Below are positions 23,506-30,682 of a stretch of DNA of 30,682 nucleotides, one piece after another. The position numbers and the translations under genes were made by a program. The stretch's first letter is position 1. Each line of letters begins with the position of its first letter. The stretch comes from Kuafuiihalomonas phototrophica (GTDB lineage Bacteria > Myxococcota > Kuafuiibacteriia > Kuafuiibacteriales > Kuafuiibacteriaceae): contig DAPKRQ010000320.1 in assembly GCA_031800475.1 (NCBI GenBank), positions 1 through 30,682 on the forward strand, given 5' to 3'. Below the pieces are notes generated by a model. That model was not told where the DNA came from and ran no database searches. It worked only from the letters and a program-made list of their open reading frames with translations.

Positions 23506-24327
23506 TCAGTTTGCGCATTCGGGGAATGCCACGGTTCCCGTGTCGAGCACCCTTTGGCCGGCCGGGGTCTCGAGCAACAGCCCCCCTCCTTGCACGACCC
23601 CCACGAGTTTGCCGTCGATCATCGAGCCGTCCGGGCCTTCCCAGCGCACGTTCTCGCCCCGACCGAACAGCGCTCGCTCGTAGTCTTCAGCCCAGGCACG
23701 GCTGCCCTCGGTGCCGGCTCGCTCGAGACGAACCGAAAGCGCATGTCCGATGCGGTCGACCCACACGGCCCCCGAAAACGGATCCGACCCCTCGTTCGGG
23801 CCCGGCGCCACACCCAGCTCCGCCAGGGACACGGCCCGACCGTGGTCCACCTGCCCGTGCTCCCGCCGCACCAGATTGAGTCCGATGCCGAACACCACCG
23901 GGTCCCGGTCGGGCCCCTGAAACAGCCGCTCCACCAACACGCCCGAGAGCTTGCGACCTGCCAGGGGCCCGTCGCCCCCGACCAGCAGGTCGTTCGGCCA
24001 CTTCAGGGCCAGGGGCACCGCAACCCGAGGACCGACCGCGTCGATCAGCGCAACGCCGCAAAGGAGCGGCAAGGCCGGCGTCTGGGTCTCGTCCAGCCGG
24101 GGCCAGGTGAGATAACTCACGTACAGTCCGCCGGGCGGCGAGCTCCAGCGGTGGCCCCGGCGCCCCCGCCCGGCCGTCTGCCGCTCGGCCACCACCGCCA
24201 CCCGGGGGCGCTCGCCGGTCCGAAGGCCGTGCCGCGCCCATTCGAGCGCCCGGTCGTTGGTGGAGGGGAGCACGGGATGGTGCTCCACCAGGAACGGCGA
24301 GCCGATGCCGGCCTCGGGGGCGGTCAA
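23506..24327 (-). CDS. birA: Biotin-[acetyl-CoA carboxylase] ligase (short BirA)
   Basis: 273 aa from the TTG at 24327, which overlaps the nadC stop (TTGA), so translation is coupled. It attaches biotin to carboxylase carrier proteins through biotinyl-AMP. The catalytic motifs are complete: STNDRA (22-27), GRGRRGHRW (53-61), KWPND (109-113) and GRKLSGVLVE (124-133), with the SH3-like C-terminal domain including the closing VVQGGGLLLETPAG. There is no N-terminal helix-turn-helix, so it is an enzyme only, not the biotin repressor. A 57-bp gap separates it from the zincin gene downstream, so read-through is possible. Confidence 0.95.
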   Translation of the reverse strand: MTAPEAGIGSPFLVEHHPVLPSTNDRALEWARHGLRTGERPRVAVVAERQTAGRGRRGHRWSSPPGGLYVSYLTWPRLDETQTPALPLLCGVALIDAVGPRVAVPLALKWPNDLLVGGDGPLAGRKLSGVLVERLFQGPDRDPVVFGIGLNLVRREHGQVDHGRAVSLAELGVAPGPNEGSDPFSGAVWVDRIGHALSVRLERAGTEGSRAWAEDYERALFGRGENVRWEGPDGSMIDGKLVGVVQGGGLLLETPAGQRVLDTGTVAFPECAN

Positions 24328-25091
24328 GCGTCCCAGTCCAGCCCCAGGTCGACTGCGGGGGCACTGTGGGTCAGGGCACCCATGGACACGAATTGCACGC
24401 CGGCAGCGGCGAGCCGACCAAGCCGGTCCACGGTCACGCCGCCGCTCGCTTCGGTCAGAGCGCGGCTTCCGATCCGCTGCACCGCCTCGGCCAGCTTCTC
24501 GTCGCTCATGTTGTCGAGGAGGATCACGTCGGCGCCGGCGGTCAGGGCTTCGTCGACCTGGTCGAGGCGATCGCACTCGACCTCGATCCGGAGCAGGTGA
24601 TGGGCGCGAGCCCGGGCTGCTTCGACCGCCTTTTGAATACCACCGGCGGCGGCAATGTGGTTGTCTTTGATGAGGACGCCGTCGAAGAGGCCGAATCGAT
24701 GGTTGTGCCCGCCACCGGCCCGAACGGCCGCCTTTTCGAGAGCCCGCATGCCGGGCGTGGTCTTTCGGGTGTCCACCAGCTTGCACGCCGTGTCGTCGCC
24801 CAGGGCTCGCACGGCGCGCCGGGTCAGGGTCGCCACCCCGGACAGACGTTGTAGAAAGTTGAGGGCAGTCCGCTCGCCCTTCAGAAGGCTGCGCGCCTTG
24901 CCCTCCAGGAACCCGACCCGGGTCCCCGCTTCGACCTCGGTCCCGTCCTGCACCTCGAACTCGACTCGGGTCCGCGGGTCGACCCGGTCGAAGATGGCGT
25001 GGGTGGTGGCGCTTCCGGCCAGCACCAGCGTCTGTCGGGCCACGATGGCGGCCCGGCCTGGCGCGTCTTCGGGAACGCACAGGCTGGTCAC
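24324..25091 (-). CDS. nadC: Nicotinate-nucleotide pyrophosphorylase (NadC)
   Basis: The uninterrupted frame with a standard start encodes 255 aa from a GTG at 25091. It converts quinolinate and PRPP to nicotinate mononucleotide in de novo NAD synthesis. Motifs present: LLKGERTALNFLQRLSG (about 69-85), DTRKTTPGMR, AGGGHNHRFGL, IKDNH, EVE, and LLDNM. The conserved family start (LLEDLGPADVTS) lies just upstream in the same frame, but no in-frame ATG, GTG or TTG exists there. A GTG at 25162 with a strong GGAGAGG site is out of frame by one base, so the real gene probably begins there and a base is missing in a C4 run (25155-25158). The gene overlaps birA by 4 bp. Confidence 0.94.
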   Translation of the reverse strand: MTSLCVPEDAPGRAAIVARQTLVLAGSATTHAIFDRVDPRTRVEFEVQDGTEVEAGTRVGFLEGKARSLLKGERTALNFLQRLSGVATLTRRAVRALGDDTACKLVDTRKTTPGMRALEKAAVRAGGGHNHRFGLFDGVLIKDNHIAAAGGIQKAVEAARARAHHLLRIEVECDRLDQVDEALTAGADVILLDNMSDEKLAEAVQRIGSRALTEASGGVTVDRLGRLAAAGVQFVSMGALTHSAPAVDLGLDWDA

Positions 25092-25171
25092 GTCTGCCGG
25101 GCCCAGGTCTTCCAGAAGGGCGAGGTCGATCAGTTGGCGGGTGGATGCGTCGATGGGGCCACGACTACAAA

Positions 25172-25178
25172 CCTCTCC
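25172..25178 (-). promoter_or_regulatory. Ribosome binding site before the probable true nadC start
   Basis: The minus strand reads GGAGAGG, nine bases before a GTG at 25162. That GTG opens a ten-codon frame that would join nadC perfectly if the following C4 run had five Cs. The site itself marks where ribosomes would load for nadC. Confidence 0.55.
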
Positions 25179-25239
25179 GTGGCTGTCAACGGCGGAGCGG
25201 CTGGCTCCAGCCCGCGACGGGACAGAGGATCTGCCCGCG

Positions 25240-26640
25240 TCAAAATCGCCCGATGGCTCGCACGAAGAAGCCGACGTTCAGAATGTCTTCGGCTCGAAAG
25301 CGGCCCCCGGGTGCGTCGTAGCGGGGGTCGAAGTAGGGCGAACGCTCGTCGACGCCCCGGCTGTTCACTCGGTTCACGCGGCCCGAGCAAGGAGCGCCGT
25401 TGCACGTGCCCGCGTCAGGCGGATCCAGATCCGTACCCGCCGCTTCGCCGGTGATGAAGTGGTCGTTGGCGAATCCCACCTGCACCCCGGCGGTGAAGGC
25501 GAAGTTCTTCTGGGGCTGAATGCGAAACCCGACGTGGCCGTCGAAACGGACGTGGTCTTCGACCCGGGTGAATTCGCCGCAGGGGACGCCCGGCGTGCGC
25601 GGATCGCCGGTGTCGGGGTCGACCACGCAGGATACGCCCTCGGCGGAGCGGGAGTAGTTGGAGGGGTCGGCGAAGTCCCCGTATTCGAAGACGTCTGCGT
25701 CGACCTGGGTCTGGTCGAAGTCCGGCAAGTAGTCGGTCAGCTGGCTGCGCGTGCGACCCGAACCGATATACCGAAACGAAATCCCAACGTCGATGCCGTA
25801 GAAGGTGTCGCGTTTTCGATCTCGAGCGAACACGAGCTCCGTGCCCATCCGGACTCGTCCGGAAAAGGCCGGGTCGAGACCCAGGTCGGCCATGTCGCCG
25901 GTGGCTACCGGAAGACGCGTGCCGATTTCGAAATAGGGGTCCAACGTGGGGACACCGAGAAAGGCTCGTTTGGAAAGAGCTACCGACAGATCGAACACGT
26001 ACAGACCGAGGCCCGGACCGCCGGTGCCGTCGGTCGAAGGGAGTGCGCGAATGTCGGCCGGGTCCCACTTTTCGCCGGTGGGAAGGGTCACCATGGCGGC
26101 CAGCCGGACCGTGGGCCAGGTGGGACGGTCGTCGTTGCTGACCGGCGCCCACGCCAGACCCACCTCGAGGTCGCCGAAACCTGCCCGAGACCGGTCCTGT
26201 GGCACCGTCGTGATCGGAAAACGGGTCGAAAAGGTCGGGTCGTCGGCGTTTGGGCTGCCGAAAATGGTCGAACGACCTGCGACGCCGTCCGAAAACCGGA
26301 TCTGGCTGTCCTGCTCCAGCACGATCGGGGCCAGGAGGCGGAGCTCGAAGCGGCGGTACAAACCCACCCGGCCGTCGACCAGCAGCCGCCGCCGCACGAA
26401 CTGGTGGTCCAGTTCCTGCACTTCCGTCGGGACGGGGCCGGAGCCTTGGTCCAGGGTCGTTTCTCGGGTGATGCGGCTTTGCTGGTAGTCCTGGTCGAAG
26501 CCGACCCCCAGCCGGACCATGGGCGCTTTGCGCTCCGGGCCCACCCCTTCGAGCACCTGGGTGGGACCCGCGGCCCATGACGCGCCGGCGCCCAGCCAGG
26601 TCGTCGAGAGCCCCAACAGGGCTGAGCTCCACCTGCGCAT
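25240..26640 (-). CDS. Outer-membrane beta-barrel protein
   Basis: 466 aa from the ATG at 26640, which gives a clean signal peptide (RRWSSALLGLS...ASWAAG); the longer open frame upstream is Arg/Gly-rich and unconvincing. The mature part is made of alternating strands, for example MVRLGVGFDQDYQQ, RFELRLLAPIVLEQ, DLEVGLAWAPVS, VRLAAMVTLPTGEKW and FAFTAGVQVGFAND, and ends ILNVGFFVRAIGRF with the terminal Phe used by the BAM machinery. A late loop holds four Cys (SCVV, VPCGE, GTCNGAPCSG) that could form disulfides. The pattern fits an uncharacterised transporter or porin-like barrel. The sigma-54 activator gene lies upstream on the same strand. Confidence 0.86.
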   Translation of the reverse strand: MRRWSSALLGLSTTWLGAGASWAAGPTQVLEGVGPERKAPMVRLGVGFDQDYQQSRITRETTLDQGSGPVPTEVQELDHQFVRRRLLVDGRVGLYRRFELRLLAPIVLEQDSQIRFSDGVAGRSTIFGSPNADDPTFSTRFPITTVPQDRSRAGFGDLEVGLAWAPVSNDDRPTWPTVRLAAMVTLPTGEKWDPADIRALPSTDGTGGPGLGLYVFDLSVALSKRAFLGVPTLDPYFEIGTRLPVATGDMADLGLDPAFSGRVRMGTELVFARDRKRDTFYGIDVGISFRYIGSGRTRSQLTDYLPDFDQTQVDADVFEYGDFADPSNYSRSAEGVSCVVDPDTGDPRTPGVPCGEFTRVEDHVRFDGHVGFRIQPQKNFAFTAGVQVGFANDHFITGEAAGTDLDPPDAGTCNGAPCSGRVNRVNSRGVDERSPYFDPRYDAPGGRFRAEDILNVGFFVRAIGRF

Positions 26641-26735
26641 GCCGGCAAACCCCGCGTAAACCGGGCCAGCAGTGCCGTCAAGCCGGGGCCCCGTGGGACG
26701 AGGCTCCGCCCCTCGGCGTGACGAAACGAGACGCT

Positions 26736-28163
26736 TCAGGGCTCGTCCGCGGCCGGCTCCCGCAGCTTCAGCTCCTTCATCTTGTTCTGAAGGCTCTTGC
26801 GGCTGATCTCCAGCTTTCGAGCCGCCTTGGTGACGTTTCCGTTGGTCTCTTCGAGCGCCCGCTTGATCAGGTCTTTTTCCAGGCTCTCGGTGTGCTGCTT
26901 GACGATCTCCTTGAGCGGCCCGACCGGGGTTGCGGCCCCCGGTGCGGCAGACGCGGGGCTCTCCACCTCGAACCGAACCGGGGGCGAGCTTTCGCGCAAT
27001 GCGTTCGGCAGCTCGTCCACGGTGATCACGCCCCCCTCGCAAAAGAGGGCGGCCCGTTCGATCACGTTCTCCAGCTCACGAATGTTGCCCGGCCACGTGT
27101 ACCGGGCCAGGGCTGCCCGGGCCGCGTCGTCCACCCGGGTCACAGCCTTGTTCAAGCGGTGCTGGTACTTGTCCACGAAGTGGTCCACCAGCAGAGGAAT
27201 GTCGTCCCGCCGGTCTCGCAGCGGGGGCAAGTGCAGCGGCACCACGTTCAGTCGGTAGTACAGGTCTTCTCGAAAGCGACCCTGCTCCACCAGCTTCTCC
27301 AGGTCGACGTTGGTGGCAGCCACCAGCCGCACGTCGACTCGCGTTGTGGACACACCCCCGACCCGCTCGAACTCCGACTCTTGGAGGACCCGCAGGAGCT
27401 TCACCTGCATTTCCAGGGGGATCTCGCCGATCTCGTCCAAGAACAAGGTTCCCTCGTGAGCCAGCTCGAAGCGGCCCGGCTTGGACGATACCGCGCCGGT
27501 AAATGCGCCCTTTTCGTACCCGAACAGCTCCGACTCGATCAGTTGCCGGGGGATGGCCGCGCAGTTGATCTTGATGAACGGGCGCTCTTTTCGAGGGCTG
27601 TTTTCGTGGAGCGCCGACGCGATCAGTTCCTTGCCGGTACCGGATTCGCCCGTGACCAACACGGTCGAGGGGCTGGCGGCGACCTTCTCGATGGTGTGAA
27701 AGACGGATTGCAGCGCAGGGCTGGAACCGATCATTCCGAATCGGCCATTCGCTGGAGTGGATTGAGGCAGAGCTTCCCGGCTGGCCAAGCGTGAAGCTTC
27801 GGCGGCCTTCGCGATGACGAGCTGGAGCTCGTCCTTGTCGAAGGGTTTGGTCAGGTAGTCGAACGCCCCCAGCTTCATGGCGTTCACCGCGGTGTCGACA
27901 GTGCCGTGCGCGGTCAGCATCACCACGGGAAGCCCGGGATGTTCCCGACTCGTTCGTTCCAACAGCGACAGGCCGTCGAGGCCTGGCATCTTCAGGTCGG
28001 TCAGCAAGGCGTCGACCCGGCGGTGGGCCATGAGTGTCACCGCTTCCCATCCGTCGGCAGCGGTGAGCACCTCGTACCCCTCTCGCCGCAGCATGGCGGC
28101 CAAGACCTTGCGCAGGTTGGCTTCGTCGTCCGCGACGAGGATTGTGCGAGACGGGTCGGACAT
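26736..28163 (-). CDS. NtrC-family sigma-54-dependent response regulator
   Basis: 475 aa with the full three-part layout. The receiver domain (1-120) has acidic D12/D13, phospho-acceptor D56 (LLTDLKMPG) and K106 (LTKPFD). The AAA+ domain (about 143-385) has Walker A GESGTGKE (172-179), the sigma-54 contact loop GAFTGA (219-224), Walker B LFLDEIGE and the sensor motifs through WPGNIRELENV. A Fis-type helix-turn-helix closes the protein (about 435-468, ETNGNVTKAARKLEISRKSL). It activates promoters of the -24/-12 class after phosphorylation. No histidine kinase gene is next to it, so its partner is elsewhere. I found no clear sigma-54 promoter in the gap to the barrel gene. Confidence 0.98.
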   Translation of the reverse strand: MSDPSRTILVADDEANLRKVLAAMLRREGYEVLTAADGWEAVTLMAHRRVDALLTDLKMPGLDGLSLLERTSREHPGLPVVMLTAHGTVDTAVNAMKLGAFDYLTKPFDKDELQLVIAKAAEASRLASREALPQSTPANGRFGMIGSSPALQSVFHTIEKVAASPSTVLVTGESGTGKELIASALHENSPRKERPFIKINCAAIPRQLIESELFGYEKGAFTGAVSSKPGRFELAHEGTLFLDEIGEIPLEMQVKLLRVLQESEFERVGGVSTTRVDVRLVAATNVDLEKLVEQGRFREDLYYRLNVVPLHLPPLRDRRDDIPLLVDHFVDKYQHRLNKAVTRVDDAARAALARYTWPGNIRELENVIERAALFCEGGVITVDELPNALRESSPPVRFEVESPASAAPGAATPVGPLKEIVKQHTESLEKDLIKRALEETNGNVTKAARKLEISRKSLQNKMKELKLREPAADEP

Positions 28164-28282
28164 GGCCGGGCGCAGACTAGGAGAAGGGCGGGCGAGACGT
28201 CGACCGCCGTCTTCCGTCTCGAAATGGGCTGCAGCGGTCGTTCAGGAAAACCGGCGGGGCCGTCCGAGCTGCGACTGAGTGC

Positions 28283-29461
28283 TCAGTTTTGGCCCGAGGG
28301 CGGAGGGCCCTCGAGGGCCTCGAGCACCACCTGTTGGAACGTGTCGGGGGCTTCCACCATCGGAAAGTACCCGGTGGTGTCGATGAATTCAGCCCGTCGA
28401 TTCTGGAGTTGCTGCAGGTACAGGTCCCACGTGTTGGGCAGCGAGCAGCGCTGCGGATCCGGATTGGGCCCCTGACAGGGAGTCGGGACCGTCGGGTCGC
28501 ACTCCCCGAGCACCAAGGTGGTCGGCGCCGACACGTTGGCGAGTTCGTCCACGTAACTGTACGACACCCGTCGGAGCTCCTGCTCGACGCGCTGCTTGCC
28601 CGTCCAGTTGGCGCTCAGCACGTTGATGTCGCGGAACGCGTCGGTGTTCTCGGGCCGGCACACCCAGTACTTGGCCTCGATCTGAAAGATCTGAATCGTG
28701 CACTGATCCAGGTCGCGCATGCACTCGGTGCCCGAACCCCAGTTGGTGAGCTCGGCGATCAGGGTGTTTTCGCCGGGCCCGAGACGGGCCTGGATTTCGG
28801 CTTGAAAGTCCCGCCAGGTCTGAACTTCGGGGGCATACGGTGCCACCAGGACCAGCCGCCGGACCTCTCGAGGTTCGCGGGCGGCCAAAAGCGATGCGAC
28901 CAACGCCCCGTAGCCGTGACCGATCACGTCCACGGGGGCCTGTCCCAAAAAGTCGGTCCGAAGGTCGGCCAGAATGTCCACCAGCCCCTGATATTGAGAC
29001 TCGATGCTGATCGTCGAACCGTCGGTGGTCAGGTCTTGGCTCCGTCCCTGGGCCGGCAGGTCGGCGAACACCACCATGCGCTCCGGGTCATCCACGGGCG
29101 AGGGACCCCGCAAAAAGCGCATGGGGCCTCGCAGATACTCGTATCCCAGTTCAGGGGCCATGTTCAAAAGCACCACCGGAGGCTGCGGCGCGTCCCGGGA
29201 TCCCGCGACTTCGATCTGCAGGTCCACGCCCTGGATCCGCCGCGATCCGCGGAAGAGCACGCCGGGCGGAAAGACCGAGCCCCCCATGTCCACCGACCCG
29301 TCGGTCCCGGCGTCCAAGCCCAGATCCGTTCCGGAGTTGCCTCCATCGGCCCCGACATCGGGGCTCGTGCTGCCTTGGTCGGGCGGGTTTGGAAGCCCTC
29401 CGGAGTCGCTGCACGCGAGGGCGAGCCCCGCGACCAGCGAGGTCCACGTGTGGCGCTGCAT
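28283..29461 (-). CDS. Lipoprotein of the alpha/beta-hydrolase fold, triad residues replaced
   Basis: 392 aa from the ATG at 29461, with a signal peptide and lipobox LALAC (C17), then an Asp/Gly-rich linker (18-60). The fold is that of proline-iminopeptidase-like hydrolases: PVVLLNMAPELGYEY after strand 3, the FADLPAQGRS element, and the nucleophile elbow region (VDVIGHGYGALVAS). In the elbow the Ser position is Gly (G183, codon GGC). The acid GECDPTVP (D322) remains. The His position (normally GHFPMVEAPD) is Tyr (Y365 in TTGYFPMVEAPD). The protein probably does not hydrolyse by the usual mechanism and may bind a ligand instead. Several Cys suggest disulfides in the periplasm. Confidence 0.88.
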   Translation of the reverse strand: MQRHTWTSLVAGLALACSDSGGLPNPPDQGSTSPDVGADGGNSGTDLGLDAGTDGSVDMGGSVFPPGVLFRGSRRIQGVDLQIEVAGSRDAPQPPVVLLNMAPELGYEYLRGPMRFLRGPSPVDDPERMVVFADLPAQGRSQDLTTDGSTISIESQYQGLVDILADLRTDFLGQAPVDVIGHGYGALVASLLAAREPREVRRLVLVAPYAPEVQTWRDFQAEIQARLGPGENTLIAELTNWGSGTECMRDLDQCTIQIFQIEAKYWVCRPENTDAFRDINVLSANWTGKQRVEQELRRVSYSYVDELANVSAPTTLVLGECDPTVPTPCQGPNPDPQRCSLPNTWDLYLQQLQNRRAEFIDTTGYFPMVEAPDTFQQVVLEALEGPPPSGQN

Positions 29462-29562
29462 GGTCGCGCGAGTATGCAGCGCACGTGCCGATTGGCAAGC
29501 CATGGCGGTCGCTCGGTCCTCCACGGGCCGGGACCGGGTCGTGCGTTTCGTGACGGTGCCGC

Positions 29563-30682
29563 TCAGGCTCGTTCGGGATAGGCCTCAGACCGGGTTCGGC
29601 CATACACCAGCTGGGCCAGCCGCATCACGAGCATCATCAAGGCCGCACCGTGGGCGAGCAGCCACAGCCGATCGGCCCATCCTGCCGCACCCGGGATCCA
29701 GATCACGTCCAGACCGGGATGGAGCGCCCCGAAGAGCAGGACCAAGCTCCACATGCCCGCCAAGACCATCAGGACCGGCCGCATGAAGCGAATGTGAAGG
29801 AGCCCGGCCACCGCCAGGAGCACCGGGAGCATCGACCACAACAGTGGGTTCACACGGGCACGGACCGGCCGGCGCGCCACCACGCGGGCCTGGGTCCGCT
29901 TCGCGTGGGGGCAGTCCATGTTCGGGTGGGCCTGCACCATGGCGGCGTGGTGCCGGGCGAACGCTTCGTGCCGGGCCGCGATCTCCGCCAAGCCCGCCGG
30001 AGGGGATTCGGCCCGGGTACCGCCTCCGTGAAAGGCCATGGCTCGGCGGCGGGCAGCCATCTCGTTTTGGGCCGCGTTCACGGCCCCGGCCGCCGTCAGC
30101 AGACCGTGGCCGTAGCGCTCGTCCCAGCCCTCCGGGCCCAGGTCCAGGGCGCTCGAGGTCAGGATCCGCTTGACCGAGTCCACGTCGCGAACGCCGACGC
30201 CCATGACCAGGGCGGCCACGCCCGCCACGTGGGGCGCGGCCATCGAGGTGCCCTGGTACGACAGGTACAGATTGGTCTGGTCCACTTGGGTCGGAGTGAT
30301 CGTGTTCTGAAGGATGCCCCCGGCCTCACCGAACTGCTTGTTGCCCCCCGGGGCCGTCACCGCCACCTGCTGACCGTAGCTCGAGTAGAAGGCGAGCTTG
30401 CGGTCGGGACCGACGGAACTCACCGCGAACGCGCCCGGGTAGGCTGCCGGGTACTCGACCCGAGCCCGACCGCCGTTGCCCGCGGCGCAGACCACCAAGA
30501 CGCCTTTCTTGGCCGCATAGCGGACCGCCGATTCCATCACCATGGAGCGGGGGCCTCCGCCCAGGCTCAGGTTCATGACGTGCGCGCCTTCGTCCGCCGC
30601 GAAGCGGATCGCGTCGGCGATGTCGCCCGCCGTGCCCCGGCCGGTTCGGCTCAAAACCTTGAGCGGCATGATCTTGGCCTTG
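29563..30682 (-). CDS. Subtilisin-like serine protease with C-terminal membrane helices (5' end cut off)
   Basis: The frame runs through the right edge (KIMPLKVL is the last visible piece of the usual strand before the active centre), so the Asp and His of the triad lie outside. Visible: HVMNLSLGGG, the oxyanion Asn in CAAGNGG, the substrate-binding SSVGPDRKLAFYSSYG region, and the catalytic Ser in GTSMAAPHVAGVAALV. About 60 residues after the protease comes a His-rich linker, then three hydrophobic segments (LLWSMLPVLLAVAGLL, PVLMVLAGMWSLVLLFG and LWLLAHGAALMMLVMRL). The enzyme is therefore probably anchored in the inner membrane with its protease domain outside. A basic tail ends the protein. 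Confidence 0.96.
   Translation of the reverse strand, partial: KAKIMPLKVLSRTGRGTAGDIADAIRFAADEGAHVMNLSLGGGPRSMVMESAVRYAAKKGVLVVCAAGNGGRARVEYPAAYPGAFAVSSVGPDRKLAFYSSYGQQVAVTAPGGNKQFGEAGGILQNTITPTQVDQTNLYLSYQGTSMAAPHVAGVAALVMGVGVRDVDSVKRILTSSALDLGPEGWDERYGHGLLTAAGAVNAAQNEMAARRRAMAFHGGGTRAESPPAGLAEIAARHEAFARHHAAMVQAHPNMDCPHAKRTQARVVARRPVRARVNPLLWSMLPVLLAVAGLLHIRFMRPVLMVLAGMWSLVLLFGALHPGLDVIWIPGAAGWADRLWLLAHGAALMMLVMRLAQLVYGRTRSEAYPERA

Noticed and set aside
25160..25192. TTGACA -35 box upstream of nadC
   Set aside because: The -10 position at standard spacing is poor and would lie beyond the ribosome binding site.
26641..26735. Sigma-54 promoter upstream of the barrel gene
   Set aside because: A GGCAC-like -24 element is present but the -12 GC at the required spacing is not.
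28274..28290. ACTGA-GTGC-TCAGT followed by TTT as a terminator
   Set aside because: The T-run lies on the plus strand, while the adjacent genes run on the minus strand; the stem overlaps the stop codon and is short.

Overview
The window is uniformly GC-rich and carries mostly short intergenic gaps, many secreted lipoproteins with Asp/Gly-rich linkers after the lipobox cysteine, a Gram-negative outer-membrane beta-barrel with a terminal Phe, an NtrC-type sigma-54 activator and a zincin/DUF4157-like protein. Together these suggest a Gram-negative bacterium of the Myxococcota or an allied deltaproteobacterial group. That placement is an inference from gene style; no rRNA is present.

Layout. 1-2166: a CRISPR adaptation module (cas4-cas1 fusion then cas2, minus strand) with no effector genes on its upstream side and no repeat array inside the window. 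2167-2643: non-coding apart from the cas ribosome binding site and a small palindrome. 2644-3294: a DUF2267-like protein with a repeated C-terminal tail. 3347-5796: a probable redox unit, an FMN reductase and a NAD(P)-binding protein divergent from a LysR regulator whose leader holds a perfect 18-bp dyad. 5827-6879: a lipoprotein with an EGF-like head and three repeats. 6859-9519: a P2A Ca2+-type ATPase, overlapping the lipoprotein gene tail to tail. 9520-10005: non-coding, with a 25-bp tandem duplication. 10006-11349: a metallo-beta-lactamase/rhodanese protein with an altered metal motif. 11386-11701: the decayed ATPase domain of a histidine kinase. 11855-13606: a host-attachment-family protein and an archaeal-type methionine adenosyltransferase. 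13626-14321: a VTT/TVP38 membrane protein. 14489-15170: a small Cys protein and mostly empty DNA. 15171-18598: two lipoproteins. 18725-18797: tRNA-Ala(GGC).

18855-23448 is the least familiar part: four minus-strand genes of similar style. They are a 563-aa protein with a degenerate and an intact zinc-protease motif, a small lipoprotein, then a highly structured 269-bp spacer, a 652-aa protein with several hydrophobic segments, and a 91-aa protein translationally coupled to it (TAATG). It looks like a secreted or envelope-directed effector locus, but its function is not known. 23506-25162: birA and nadC, overlapping by 4 bp; the true nadC start seems to be cut off by a one-base shortage in a C4 run. 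25240-28163: an outer-membrane barrel and an NtrC-family regulator. 28283-29461: a lipoprotein alpha/beta-hydrolase in which two triad residues are replaced. 29563-30682: the 3' part of a subtilase with three C-terminal membrane segments.

Main points for follow-up: the 18.8-23.4 kb locus and its hairpin spacer, the stand-alone Cas adaptation module, the nadC frameshift, the apparent pseudo-hydrolase, the HxNxDY metallo-beta-lactamase, and the kinase relic.
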